The notes below the pieces were generated by a model. The model was given only the letters and a program-made list of their open reading frames with translations, was not told the DNA's origin and searched no databases. The position numbers and the translations under genes were made by a program. From Petaurus breviceps papuanus (taxonomy: Eukaryota; Chordata; Mammalia; Diprotodontia; Petauridae): a stretch of 64,000 bases of DNA. Positions within the stretch are counted from its first letter, which is position 1. Each line of letters opens with the position of its first letter. Positions 23,081 to 34,615 of this stretch are shown in pieces. The stretch lies in NCBI GenBank assembly GCA_028583685.1, contig JAMXIF010001253.1:98977508-99041507 (forward strand), given 5' to 3'.

Positions 23081-24273
23081 TTGAATTCTCAACAGCAAAG
23101 CAAAGATTTCAGAAAAAGCCTCTCATTGTGACTGAATACCTCCATTAGGGATGAGTCTCTTTCTTTAAATGAAAGGCTGTTCTAATGAAAAGTATCCCCA
23201 AATCTTTATGATGTAATCAGTGAGTCTGTCTTCCATTTTCAGTGATGTGATCCTATATAATTGTTTGTTTGACATTATGACATGTATTCCCTCCAATAAG
23301 TATGACCCAGTAACAGTAACTGCTCTCAATCACCCTCCAAAATCCAGGTGCACTTTAATCTCTGCCTGTGCCTTCAGGGGCATTTGAAATTATGTCTTCC
23401 ACATACCTATCCTAAATTTCTCCTCATTTTTTCCCCATATGCTGATATTGTTTCGTGGGAGGGCACCGTGAATGAGTCACACATCATCCTAAGTCTTTAG
23501 TCACCAGCAGAGAAATGTGCCAGCCTCCACCTACCATCAATATCTACTGTCTCTATTCTCCTTCATATCAAGTTTCATCCATGGGATAAGTCCAGTCCTC
23601 CAGGAGTTTGCACACAGACTAACTCACAAACTCTCAGGAGTCTATATCTATGTATGCCCCAGACTACCAGTCCTGACAAATAATCATTCAATTTATCTCA
23701 CAGCTCCTGATTCATATAACTACTCTGCATTAATTCAATTACTCCAACCACAGTACCAATTCTCTGACAATGCTTCCCTCTCCAACTGCTCCACATACTA
23801 CTCTACGCATGTTTGTATAACCAGATTTAAGATGCCCTGGCAAAAGATAGTCATCAGCATCAAGAAATTGTCTTGAAATTCTTTCACAGACTGGGGAGTA
23901 ATTAGTAATTACAGGCAACTTTAAGTCCCTTTTACCTTCCATGCACAGATGTCTGCTTTTCAAATCAGGCTTCCCAAGAGCTAACATTGTACAGTATGGC
24001 ACCTCTATATGAGTTGGTAAGACAAGAGTTATCATAATATAAATTTCATTTATATGTATGTATGTGTTTCATACTGAGTGATAACTTTTTAGTAGGAGAC
24101 CTAATTTTTTTAAAAAATGTAGTCTACTAGGGATTTTCCAGGATAAGACGATAATTATACTTAGGATATAATTATGTTTTGTATATCCCTGAAAAGTTAT
24201 AAAATAGACACAGACTCAGGCTACAAGGTCTCTTTAGTCAGTTAGGGATAACTTTGTTTTTACTCTGTGGGTG

Positions 24274-24311
<38 letters not shown>

Positions 24312-24375
24312 TATGTATATGTTATATATGATGTATGTGTGTATGTGTAGCGAGAGAGGCATATGTATTATCTCC
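23081..24375. other. Intron, unassigned; (TA)n near 24280
   Basis: No gene or clear repeat, apart from an AT dinucleotide tract at about 24278-24325. Confidence 0.45.
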
Positions 24376-25060
24376 CTCAATAGAATATAAGCTTCTATTT
24401 CATTTTTGTCTTTGTATCTCCAGTGCCTAGACACATAGTAGGTGTTAAATCCCCAGCCCTCTATGTACTCTGCGATCCAGTGACACTGATCTTGCTGTTC
24501 CTTGAACAAAGCACTCCATCTCCTTACTCTAGGATTTCCTGGCTTGCTTCTAGTCCTAGCTAAAATCTTACCTTCTACTGGAAAGCCTTTTCTGATTTCC
24601 TTTAATTTAGTGCTTTTTCTCTGGTAATTATTTCCAATTTGTAAATTGGGCAACTAAGTGGCACAGTGTATAGAACTTAGGCCTTGGAGTCAGGAAGACC
24701 TAAGTTCAAGTCCAGACTGAGACACTTACTAGCTATATGACCCTGAGAAAAACACTCATCCACTGTCTGCCTCAGTTTCCTCAGCTGTAAAATGGGGATA
24801 ATAATAGCACCTACCTTCCAAAGATTATTAAATTTTATAATATGTGTAAAGCATTTAGCATCATGCTTGGCAACATAGTAGGTGCTTAGTTAATGCTTAC
24901 CCCCTTCCTTTTCTATAAAACTTGTTTAGGCTTAGTTGTTTATACATTGTCTCCCCTGTGAGCTCCCAAAGGACAGGGACTGTCTTTTACTTTTCTTTGG
25001 AACCCTAGTGTTTAGTATAGCATCCAGCACATGGTAGATGTTTATTGGCTGACTGTCATG
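24376..25060 (+). repeat. L2 3' end interrupted by a SINE
   Basis: L2 3' sequence at 24376-24645 ('ctaaaatcttaccttctactggaaagcc ... ctggtaattatttcc') continues at about 24900-25060 ('tgtctcccctgtgagctcccaaaggacagggactg ... tggtagatgtttattgg'). A tRNA-headed MIR-type SINE (about 24650-24895) sits between. Confidence 0.75.
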
Positions 25061-25892
25061 GTCAGATTTTTGTTAGTAATATTATTTTGACAAATGTCAA
25101 ATTGAATTGGAAAGGGGAGAGACTAGAATCGAGACCAAGGGAGAGATCATTTCAGTAGGGAAAGGGATGTGAATGAGAGCTATTGTGGAGGCAGAATCAA
25201 GACTTGGTATATACAGAATGATGGAAAATCAATAGTCAAGAACAAGTCTGATTGGCAAACCTGCATGAAGGAAGAATGGTGGTGCCCTCAACAGGAACAG
25301 GGGAATTTTGGAGAGGAAATGATAGAACAACCAAGGGAATAAATCCTATAAGCAATTGGGACTTGGGTGTTTGGAAGAAAGATTAAGGTAGGGTACATAG
25401 ATTTGGGGGTCATCTGCATCATTGAACCTGGGGAAGCTCATAAAATATCATAGAATATATATATATATATATATACACATATATGTATACACATATACAC
25501 ATCTGTACACAATATACATCTATACACATGTATGCACCCCAGAGAAAAACCTTGGGAGTATATCCAAATTAGAACTGGGAGATGGATAATGATCTTGCAG
25601 AGGAAATTGAGAAAGAGTGGGCAAAGGGAGAACACAACCAATGGAAAGTAGTTTCACAGGGGTGAAAGGAGTAATGCATGAATCATTTCTGGATCCTAAC
25701 CCCACCCCTTCTCTAAATTCCTTATTTCTTTTGAGGTCACCACTCTCCTCCTCCCAGTCATCCAGGTTCATGGCATTGGAGTCATCTTTTCCTTTTCATT
25801 CTCCCTCTCCCCCAGTGCATTTAATCAGCTGATAGATTTTGTCAATGTTACCTCCACAGCATCTCCCTTATCATAGTCTTCTCTCTACTTGC
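25061..25892. other. Intron, unassigned; (TA)n and TATACACA tract
   Basis: AT/AC simple sequence at 25456-25530. 25640-25830 is pyrimidine-rich and may be L2-like. Nothing else was recognised. Confidence 0.4.
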
Positions 25893-26545
25893 TTTTTAAA
25901 AATAATATTTTATTCCTCCCCATTATATGTAAAAACAGTTTTTAACATTTGGGTTGTTTTAAGTTTTGATTTCTAAATTTTATCCTTCCTTTCCTCCCTT
26001 CAACCCTCCTTGAGATGGTAAGCAGTCTGATATAGGTATACATGTGCAATTATGTAAAACCTATTTCCATATTTTAGTCATTTTATTGAAGAAAACTTGA
26101 ACCAAAAAAAATGAAAGGGAAGAAAGTGAGAAATAGTGTGCTTCAGTCTGTATTCAGATACCATGAGTTCTTTCTCTGAAAGTAGATAGCATTTTTCATT
26201 GAGTCCTTTGAGATTGTCTTAGATCATTGTATTGCTGAGATTAGCTAAGTCATTCACATTTGTTCATAGTATAATATTGTTGTTGCTGTATACAATGTTC
26301 TCCTGGTTCTGCTTACTTCACTCTGCATCAGTTCACATAAGTCTTTCTAGCTTTTTCTGAAATCATCTTGCTCATCATTTCTTGTATTCCACTACAATCA
26401 TATACCACAATTTGGTCAGCCATTACATAATTCATGGACATCCCCTCAATTTCCGATTCTTGGCCCCTACAAAAGAGCTATTACAAATATTTTTGTATAA
26501 ATAGGTCTTTTCCCCTTTTTAAAAATATCTCTTTGGGATATAGCT
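25893..26545 (-). repeat. L1 3' end, marsupial type
   Basis: Reverse complement of the L1 3' signature: 'ctgcttacttcactctgcatcagttcacataagtctttc', 'ttgtattccactacaatcatat' and 'gcccctacaaaagagctatta'. The element's 3' end is at the left, next to 'tattttattcc'. The same segment recurs at 49516-50025. Confidence 0.75.
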
Positions 26546-27675
26546 TCTCTCTACTTGTAATGATGCTACCACCCTAATTCAAACTCTCATCCCCTCTGAT
26601 ATTAACTACTATAATGATCTTAGTGTACTATTGGTACTATTTTAGTACTACCATAATGGTATGAAATTATTGTAATGGTACTTTTTGATCTCCCATTCCC
26701 AGTTTCTTCCCTTTCTAGTCCATTTTCCTATAGCTGCCAAAATAATTTTCCAAAGCACAAGTCTGACCATGTCACTCCCCTTCTCAAAAATCTTCAGTTG
26801 GCTTCCTGTTGTCTCTAGTATATAATGAAAATTCCCTAGCCTAGGGGGCGGCTAAGTGGCACAGCAAATAAAGCACCAGCCCTGGAGTCAGGAGGATGTG
26901 AGTTCAAAAGTGGCTTCAGACATTTAACACTGATTAGCCATGTGACCTTGTGCGAGTCACTTATCCCCAACTGCCCTACCTTCCCCTCTCCAAAAAGAAA
27001 AAAAAAAGAAAATTCCCTAGCCTAGCATTTAAAGCCCTAAACAATCTCTTCCACCTCTCTTTCTATCCCTGTTTCATACTATTTTCTACAAATTCTATGT
27101 TTTAGCCAAACTGGGCTTGTTTCCCAAACTGGATACTCCATCTCCTAGTCAATATGTATTTGAACAAACTGTCCCTCCTACCTAGAAAGAGCTCCCTCTT
27201 CATCAGTACTGATCAGGATCCTTCTCTTCCCTGCAAGGCTCAGTTCAGGGACTCCCTCTTCCATTCATGCATGATCCCTTCTCCCTACTTGTTAGTATTC
27301 TCTCTGTCCACAGATCACTTTGTATTACACTTATTTTTGTGCTCATTCTACTTCTCCAAAGTTTAATATAAATGCCTTGCGTGCAGGGACTATTTTTTGT
27401 CTTTGCTTCTCTTCTTTGAACACTGTGCCTTCTTTGTATATAGTAGGTGTTTAATAAAGGCCTCTCAGTTCACCATGTGCCATAGTGAAATTCCTAAAGC
27501 ATAGGTCTCACTATGTTATGCCCCTGCTCAGAAAAGCTCTGCCTCTGGGATAAAGCACAAACTCCTTGGTTTGTCATTTAAGACTTCTCACGACCTGGCT
27601 CCAACATAGCTTTCTTTTTTTTTTTTGTCCTTGTATTACCAGAGCCTAACCTAATGTCTTACACATTCTTGATTT
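26546..27675 (+). repeat. L2 3' region, interrupted by a SINE
   Basis: 'agctgccaaaataattttccaaagcacaagtctgaccatgtcactcccc' up to 26844, then 'catttaaagccctaaacaatc ... agtaggtgtttaataaagg' after the SINE. A second L2 piece starts near 27478. Old. Confidence 0.75.
26845..27007 (+). repeat. Marsupial short SINE with perfect 18-bp TSD
   Basis: The full-length head 'ggggcggctaagtggcacag' runs to an A-rich tail. The target gaaaattccctagcctag is repeated exactly at 26827-26844 and 27008-27025, so the insertion is comparatively young and postdates the L2 it lies in. Confidence 0.95.
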
Positions 27676-27689
27676 GTTGTTGTTATTGT

Positions 27690-27782
27690 TGTTGTTTTGC
27701 TTTTTGGAGGGGGGAAGGCAGGGTAATTGGGGTTAAGTGACTTGCCCAAGGCCACATGGCTAGTAAGTGTTANNNNNNNNNN
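27690..27782 (-). repeat. Marsupial short SINE cut by a 10-N gap
   Basis: 'ggcagggtaattggggttaagtgacttgcccaaggccac' is the 3' half of a minus-strand SINE. It stops at N 27773-27782, and the 5' half is absent beyond the gap. Confidence 0.88.
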
Positions 27783-27950
27783 TTCTAGGCTCATTGCATA
27801 TTCATATACTTTCTCATCCTGGCCTTCTTGTTCCCCCTACCACATTTCCTCTTCACACCCTTTTGCAGACTCTCTTGAATGCCTAGAATCCACTTCTTCC
27901 TTACCTCTTCCTCTTAGAATCTCACCTCCTTCTAGAGCTCAGGCTCACTT

Positions 27951-27988
<38 letters not shown>

Positions 27989-28250
27989 ATCTTGTATTTA
28001 TTTTGTATGAATTTTATGTATAACTCAAGTCCCAAAGCCCTTACTCCCTCCTCACTGGTGGAAATTAATGCCCTGGCATACCAATAGGCTTTGGGACTTG
28101 GGTTATACTTGTATACTTAATATATACTTATCTCCTGATAAAATATAAGCACCTTGCATGTAGGGATATTTCATTCCCTTTGTTTCTCTGGCACCTAATG
28201 CAATGCCTGGTCCATAATAGTCACCTAATAAATGCTTTCTGATGGATTGA
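27783..28250 (+). repeat. L2 3' fragments and (AC)n
   Basis: L2-like text ('ttcttccttacctcttcctcttagaatctcacc') and the tail 'cacctaatgcaatgcctggtccataatagtcacctaataaatgc' surround (AC)n at 27952-27985. Confidence 0.65.
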
Positions 28251-28447
28251 TCTGAATTGACTTTAGTTGAAGGGAATGTACTAGGCAACCTGGGAATCTG
28301 ATTTAAAGTGGTTAAGTGAATGGAACTGAATAATTAGAGACTGTGAAGCTATAGCTTAATTCATCAGTAGAGAGCCTGACCCATGGGACTTCCACATGCT
28401 CTAAGGAATCAGTAAAATCACGTCCCTAAAACAGATATACACAGAGA

Positions 28448-28448
<1 letters not shown>

Positions 28449-28491
<43 letters not shown>
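28449..28491 (+). repeat. (CA)n microsatellite
   Basis: About 21 CA units. Confidence 0.97.
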
Positions 28492-28494
<3 letters not shown>

Positions 28495-28900
28495 CCACCA
28501 CCACAGTGGATCCTGACTTTTTTTCCTCCAAAACTGCTTAAGTTATGTGACTAAGATAGTAATTTGAGTAACTCAGAGCAGGCCATTTAGGCTTTCATTC
28601 AAATCTGATATTTTCCTAGAGCAGACACTTTTTAAAAGAAAATCCCCACTTCGCTTTGCTATACTACCAGGTAGCCAGCAGATGGCGCTGTTGTAGATGG
28701 GCTGGCTCTTTTTTTTTATTATTATTGCTTATCTGAATGCTGTAGGCATGGGGGCATCATCATTTAGGAGCTGTTTATTTTAGCACTAATATAGATCTCC
28801 GCCTGAGTGTTTTTATTCTGGAAATATTTCTTGGCTCTAGAATTGCTAGTTACAGAAAAACAGACAGAAAGAACATGATGTGGGAGAGAGTGGGAGAATC
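28492..28900. other. Intron, no repeat recognised
   Basis: No feature was assigned. The sequence contains 'ccagcagatggcgctgttg', close to a CTCF core CCAGCAGATGGCGCT at about 28676-28690. Confidence 0.4.
28676..28690 (+). promoter_or_regulatory. Candidate CTCF-type motif
   Basis: CCAGCAGATGGCGCT closely fits the CTCF core pattern CCASYAGRKGGCRS. One motif match in 64 kb says little about occupancy. Confidence 0.4.
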
Positions 28901-28977
28901 TGGGTTTCAAATCCTTATTCTGAAACTCTTCTGGGCTTCAGGCTCCTCATCTGCAAAATGGGGAAGCTGGACTAGGT

Positions 28978-29145
28978 GAGGGGTTCTTACCCTGGGGTCC
29001 CTGAATTTTCTCTTTTAATATATGAGTTTCGATATAATTGGTTTTCTTTGTAATCCTATGTATTTTATCGTATGCACTAAAAACATCATTTTGAGAGGTA
29101 ATCTACAAGAGTCACCATGGTGCCAAAGGTCAGGACATAAAAGGG
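28978..29145 (+). mobile_element. hAT-like nonautonomous element
   Basis: 'aggggttcttaccctggggtcc' end, then 'cgatataattggttttctttgtaatcctatgtattttat ... aaaacatcattttgag'. Related to the copies at 16584 and 61918; here the left end is best preserved. Confidence 0.6.
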
Positions 29146-29149
29146 AAGG

Positions 29150-29425
29150 AGAATGGAAAGGGAACAACATTTATTGAGTTCCTGATGTATATCAAGCACT
29201 ATGCTAAATACTTTACAAATTATTGTCTCATTTGATCCTCACAGGAACCCTGGGAAGTAGGTGATATTATCAAACCCATTTTACAGTTGAGGAAACTGAG
29301 TTAGACAAGGATAAATTACTTTCCCAGGGTCTCCACAGCTAGTAAGTATCTGAAACTGGATTTGAAACTTAGGTCTTTCCAACTCTAGGTCCAGAGCTCT
29401 CTCCGCTGAAATACCAGGCTGCCTT
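29150..29425 (-). repeat. Marsupial MIR-like SINE
   Basis: 'aacatttattgagttcctgatgtat', 'ctcatttgatcctcacaggaaccctgggaagtaggtgatatta', 'gttgaggaaactgagttagacaagg'. Confidence 0.78.
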
Positions 29426-29450
29426 CAAGAGGTCAAGAAAAGAGTTAATG

Positions 29451-29605
29451 GGGGTGGCTACGTGGCGCAGTGAATACAGCACTGGCCCTGGAGTCAGGAG
29501 GACCTGAGTTCAAATGTAACCTCAGACACAACACAAAAAAACTAGCCTTGTGACCTTGGGCAAGTCACTTAATCCCAATTGCCCTACCCTCCCCCCTCCA
29601 AAAAA
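29451..29605 (+). repeat. Marsupial short SINE with 13-bp TSD
   Basis: 'gggtggctacgtggcgcagtgaata' through 'ggcaagtcacttaatcccaattgcccta' and an A tail. Target aaaagagttaatg at 29438-29450 and 29606-29618. Confidence 0.93.
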
Positions 29606-30681
29606 AAAAGAGTTAATGCAGGCTAATTTCTAAAAGGTTAACAAAAGAGGATAAAACCCTTGGACTTGATCATCTCTAAGGTCTCTCCCATCTCTGAACC
29701 TATGAATGCAATGGAATGAAAAAATGAATTTCTCACCTCTATGTTATTTGCTTGTATCATCATGAAAATGGGAGCTTATCCTTTCCCCTTTAGTTCTTTA
29801 TTCCACTCTCACATCCCATCCATGACAAAGGCAGCAGGGTCCATGGGGAAGAGCAAGGATCGTGGAGTCTGAGGAGCTGGGCTCATATTTCACCTGATAC
29901 TTACTACCCTAAGTAGTAAGTAAAATCAGTTAACAAGCATTTATTAAACTCTCCCATGTGCCAGACACTGTGCTAAGTAATGAGAGCACAAACAGAAGCC
30001 TAAAGAAAAATAGTCCCTTCCCTCAAGGAGCTTACATTCTACCAGGGAAGACAACATTAAAAGGGAACTGGGAATGTCCCAGCAAAGGAGAGGTGAATGC
30101 AGAGAAAGCCCTATGGAGGTGAGGCAGCTGTGTGGCCTGAAGAATAAAAGCCATCTTTGGCCTGAGCCTCCTTCTTAAAATAGGGGATAAAATGAACCAG
30201 CCAATTGGAAGGTGAGGCCTCAGGGGCGAGGGTACTTCCAATGTGAGAAGCAGTCCTGGGGCAGAATGAGCTTGCAGGCTAAAGAGATTTCTATGGCATG
30301 GTAGACTAAGTCCTATGGAGATGAGTCAGCTGGGCATCCTGGAGAGGAATGAAGCTTTGGGTCAGTCATTTAACTTCCCTGGACTTTATCTGTAAAATGT
30401 GTGTGTGGCAGGGGCAGGGGGAGGGAGTGGAAGAGGGGAGGGGGGAAATGGTTTAAATGGCTTCTAGGTCCTTTCCAATTCCCTGTCTATGATCCCACAG
30501 CTCAACCACATGACACCACAGGCATATCCCTACCCTTCCATAAAATTACATTCAAAATCAGTTAAGTTTTTCTCCCTATTTAAGAGAACAATGCAAAAAT
30601 CTGAATTTGAAAATTGTAGTGTTAATTTAGTCTGGTTAATAATAACTCAGGAAAAAAAATGGTACTTGGTGTCCTTTTCAG
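29606..30681. other. Intron with L2-antisense remnant
   Basis: About 29930-30350 resembles antisense L2 ('aacaagcatttattaaactctcccatgtgccagacactgtgctaagtaatgag ... cctcaaggagcttacattctacc'). The last 330 bp before exon 8 are unassigned. Confidence 0.5.
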
Positions 30682-30808
30682 GAGGTACATTCAGTGTACA
30701 GGATCTTAGCAGCAATTTTGAACACTGGGAACATTGAGTTTGCATCAATTTCCTCAGAACACCAGACGGATAAGAGTGAAGTTCCCAATTCAGTGGCCTT
30801 GGAAAATG
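30682..30808 (+). CDS. MYO3B: MYO3B window exon 8 (motor upper 50K)
   Basis: It runs from acceptor ttttcag to donor gtaact, 127 bp, ending in phase 1. It encodes [20 protein letters not shown] followed by [22 protein letters not shown]. The I-L-x-x-I-L-x-x-GN-I-x-F pattern is the conserved myosin helix region. Alanine and threonine replace the glycine and isoleucine remembered from human AGILNIGN. It is separated from exon 9 by only 157 bp. Confidence 0.95.
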
Positions 30809-30965
30809 GTAACTATTTGATGTTCAGGACCTATGTTTTCCTAGTACATGTTAATTAATGATTCTACTGTTTTTGCTACTACTGCTGTGGCTGCAGCTAC
30901 CCTGGCTTATGGCTGTTTCGGAAGGCCCTGGCTCGGGCCCACATCTGGGTTCTGTTGTGTTCCAG
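30809..30965 (+). other. MYO3B: 157-bp intron between MYO3B exons 8 and 9
   Basis: It runs from donor gtaact to acceptor tgttccag. It is the shortest intron here and free of recognisable repeats, while its neighbours are up to 12.5 kb. Read-through from exon 8 hits a stop within the intron. Confidence 0.93.
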
Positions 30966-31176
30966 CTGCCACCTTGCTTGGCATCAGCTCAGAAGAGCTC
31001 CAGGAGGCTCTCACCTCGCATTGCGTGGTCACCAGAGGGGAAACTATCATCCGCACCAACACTGTGGACAAAGCTGCTGACGTTCGAGATGCCATGTCGA
31101 AAGCCCTGTATGGGAGGCTTTTCAGCTGGATTGTAAATCGCATCAACACGCTGTTACAGCCAGACAAAAATATATG
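30966..31176 (+). CDS. MYO3B: MYO3B window exon 9 (TEDS region, GC donor)
   Basis: It follows acceptor tgttccag. Two bases complete an alanine codon, then 69 codons and two bases follow, including [40 protein letters not shown] and [11 protein letters not shown]. The glutamate of RGETII (31040-31042) sits 16 residues before DAMSK, the TEDS position, where an acidic residue is thought to give constitutive activity. The only donor that yields the family sequence is GC: exon ...atatg, intron gcaagt. It joins 'tg' to the next exon's 'c' as cysteine, matching human NIC. The reading frame also stays open past this donor to 31486. Confidence 0.94.
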
Positions 31177-31202
31177 GCAAGTCTGTGTGAACTTCTGTGT
31201 GT

Positions 31203-31480
31203 GCGAGGGAGGTGGGGGGGAAAGGGACCGAGGGGGGAGAGAAGAGGTTGTAGAACTGAGGGAAAGGGAGGAGAGAGACAGAGGGAGGGAGAACAGGAAG
31301 ATGAAAAGAGAGGGAAGAGTGGGAGGGGGAGTGAGGGAGAAGGAGGGGAAGACAGGAAGGGGGAGGGGAAATGGGAGAGGGAGTATAAAATGGGGAGAGG
31401 GAGAGAGAGAGGGATGGGGAAGGAGAGAGGAAGAGAGAAGGGGAGAGGGGAGGGAGAAGGGGAAGGAAGGAAGAGACAGA
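31203..31480 (+). repeat. Purine-rich (G/A) tract just after the GC donor
   Basis: Nearly all purine on the sense strand, with GGGAGAGG/GAGAGG words. It starts about 26 bp inside the intron. Translated in the exon 9 frame it reads as Arg/Glu/Gly-rich. Confidence 0.9.
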
Positions 31481-31711
31481 GTTTAGAGGTTTGCTCAGAA
31501 GATAGCATTATTGATTTTTTTTCATGGGAAAGGAACAGATCCATGTATTTTGAACTTTAAAACAGAAATCATCTGTTTTTGATTTTTTTCTTAGTAAGAC
31601 ATAACTGGCTATATCCTTATTTACAACAAGTTGAGGTCTCATTCCATACTGCATTTATTCCCAAGGGAAGCATATAACTTATTCTTCCCACAGTTCTTAG
31701 GGCAGTCATTG

Positions 31712-31916
31712 TAGTTGTTCACCCTTTTATTTCTGAAGAGGACCGATGACTTCTGGAGGATGATGTCTTGACTTGTAGGTGAATTGGATTTAAGTGAGGC
31801 AGGGCTGTGCAAAGTCATCAACCTCACTCTTGCCTCCAAGGTCATCAGATTCCAGTGGTAAGACATAGGTCAGGACAACTGGTGATGGTCCTGGATGCAG
31901 GGGAAGACCTTGGCTT
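31712..31916 (+). repeat. RTE-type marsupial SINE
   Basis: 'tctgaagaggaccgatgac', 'tgatgtcttgacttgtaggtgaattggatttaagtgaggcagggctgtgcaaagtcatc' and 'caggacaactggtgatggtcctggatgc'. The (AG)n array starts directly at its 3' end. A second copy lies in minus orientation at 57870-58035. Confidence 0.7.
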
Positions 31917-31920
31917 TACG

Positions 31921-32287
<367 letters not shown>

Positions 32288-32449
32288 ATATCATCTCTAT
32301 ATGGTTTTTCCATGTAGACCAAGTGCTCTTTAGCAGGGTGTCTCTTCTTTCTATGACTGTACACAGGCTTGTAAACATGTGTGCATTTTATCTGCTGTCC
32401 AGAAGTGCTTTCTTCTTGTGGAGGGATATTATGCTTATTTCCCATGCAG

Positions 32450-32597
32450 CCGTGCAGAACGTGGGATGAATGTTGGGATTCTGGATATCTTTGGATTTGA
32501 GAACTTCCGGAGAAACTCCTTTGAGCAGCTCTGTATAAACATTGCCAATGAGCAAATTCAGTACTATTTCAATCAACACATTTTTGCACTTGAGCAG
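32450..32597 (+). CDS. MYO3B: MYO3B window exon 10 (switch II exon)
   Basis: It runs from acceptor ccatgcag to donor gtaaaa, 148 bp, ending in phase 0. After the split cysteine it reads [19 protein letters not shown], then [20 protein letters not shown] and [10 protein letters not shown]. Switch II DIFGFE is at 32484-32501, and the relay-helix stretch [12 protein letters not shown] is intact. CRAERGM replaces human CSAGGGM (from memory) with equal length, which supports both splice sites. The upstream (AG)n array ends 164 bp before the exon. Confidence 0.96.
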
Positions 32598-33395
32598 GTA
32601 AAATTGAATTCTGAAATAATTAAATATTATAATGGAAGTGATAAGGATAGGAGATGGTAAACTCCCTCGAAATTGTCTATGGCCCAAAGCAAAAACTCTA
32701 GTAGAGAGGCTGAAGAGGGAAGACTTTGGAGAAAATCAGCTGGCTAGAGAGGAGATTCTGTTTTAAATAGAAAATTCCTGTCAAGAACATGTAAATAGTC
32801 TAAATTTAGCCCAAATAGAGAAGTCTAGATCTCTTTAGAAAAGTGCAGTTTCCTACTTATGTAGCACCGGTGACAAGCCAATTATTTAAATCCTCCTTCC
32901 CAACAAAATGCCTCTATCTGTGGACTAATCCTATACATCAAAGTCTCCCCACAAACACACATAATTAGAAAATATGTAAGATATTATCTAAAATGGGACT
33001 GATGAGCTTGCAAGTAGGGCCTAGCCCCTTGCTTCTCTCAACACCCCACCAGTGTATCTGTGCCATAAATTGTGTTACCCTCAAAACCTGCCCTTGCTAG
33101 AGGGCTTGCCCAATTTAGGGGTCTATAGAGGGGCAGTGGATGTCCTTAGTGTCCTAGAGATGGGAACTGAGTCCTGTGAGGCTGATGGTAAGTAAAACAG
33201 AAGGTACCGGGCGTAGCAATGAACTGACTACTAGCTTCTTGCTTTTGCTATAGCTCAGGATTTCTAGGCTAGGGAATTTACCAAGACCTTCCTCTGGGAT
33301 ACCCTTCCTCCTAAACCTAGCTAGTAGGTATGGAAACAAAAACCATTCTGGCCAGTCTTCTCTCATATAGCAGTAACCACTTAAGGAATAATGAT
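32598..33395. other. Intron, no feature recognised
   Basis: Apparently single-copy; ordinary composition. Confidence 0.5.
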
Positions 33396-33541
33396 GGGGC
33401 AGCAAGGTGGCACAGTGAATAGAGCACTGGTTCTGGAGTCAGGAGGACCTGAGTTCAAATCCAACCTCAGACACTTGACACTAGCTGTGTGACCCTGGGC
33501 AAGTCACTTAACCCCAATTGCCTCACCCCCTCAAAAAAAAA
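33396..33541 (+). repeat. Marsupial short SINE
   Basis: 'ggggcagcaaggtggcacagtgaatagagcactgg' to 'gcaagtcacttaaccccaattgcc' and an A tail. Flanks share aatgat. Confidence 0.9.
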
Positions 33542-34461
33542 AAGAAATGATTATGAGATACACATAAACTGGTTATTATTTAGGCCATTCCCAAGACCTA
33601 AAATAAATACTAAGTGCCCCTTGGTCCAGCTTTGGAGAAAATTCTGATAGTTTTCTTCAGTTCTGTATAAATCTGTCCAGGGCTCCCTATTCTCCCATTC
33701 CCTGTTACCAACTGCCAATCCTATCTATCCTCAGTCGAAAATCTTTTTGTCTGCTTCTGTGAGAAATATAATTCTCTGTCTGAGGCTGTCATGCTAGACT
33801 GACTCGCTCTGTTGCCAGAGAGATCTTACCTCCTGGTCTAAATCAGATGTTTCCTGAGAAGGTTTCCTCCTCTCTTCAGGCTCCCTCCTCTTCTAGCTGT
33901 CCCCTTGACTGCTCTTTGTTTTATTCTATAAATGCAGTGTCACCCTCTCTCTCTTGAGAGGTATAGATAAGCATCTCCTTTTTATCTGGGACCAGCTGTT
34001 TGCTACAAGTCATTAGCAGATAGAACCACACAAACATTTCTGCGCACAAGAGAGCATACAAGTATCAGTGGAAATTTATCACAGAAAGTTTAATGCTGTT
34101 TCTCTCTAGAAATTTCACAGGGATAATGACAGGGACCATATGGTCCCTGTGATTTCATTGATGTGAGGTACTCCTGAATAAGGGAACTACCCCTACCTAT
34201 GTACATTAGCACCTTCTCTGAAAGCCTTGCTTGGGACACTAAAATGTCAAATGACTTGCCCAGGGTCACACAGCAGTGTGTCAGAGATGGAACCTGACTC
34301 TCAGGCTTCCTAGTGTTGAAGCTGACTATTCATTCTGTTGCACTTATTCTTAGAAACGTCACAGCAAAATAATATATTGTTTGTAACTTGATTAATCAAG
34401 TGTTGGGGGGTGGGGATGGGGGAAAAGGAATTGTGTGCATTCATACTAAATTTCCCAACAG
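33542..34461. other. Intron, mostly unassigned
   Basis: A MIR-like 3' remnant at 34240-34320 ('aaatgacttgcccagggtcacacagcag'). Otherwise nothing recognised. Confidence 0.45.
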
Positions 34462-34615
34462 ATGGAATATCAGAATGAAGGAATTGATGCCACAATAGTG
34501 GAATACAAAGACAATCGCCCTCTCCTGGATATGTTTCTCCAGAAACCAATGGGACTGCTTTCTCTCCTTGATGAAGAAAGCAGATTTCCCCAGGCAACAG
34601 ACCTGACGTTAGTTG
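34462..34615 (+). CDS. MYO3B: MYO3B window exon 11 (relay/lower 50K)
   Basis: It runs from acceptor cccaacag to donor gtatgt, 154 bp, ending in phase 1. It encodes [40 protein letters not shown] and [11 protein letters not shown]. The 'GLLxLLDEExxFPxATD' block is diagnostic of myosin heads. Human MYO3B, from memory, has GIDAVPVEYEDNRP and ATDQTLVDKF here. Confidence 0.97.

Noticed and set aside
30848-31486. 212-codon open frame treated as a separate gene
   Set aside because: Its middle is MYO3B exon 9; the start is intron 8-9 and the end is the purine tract past the GC donor.
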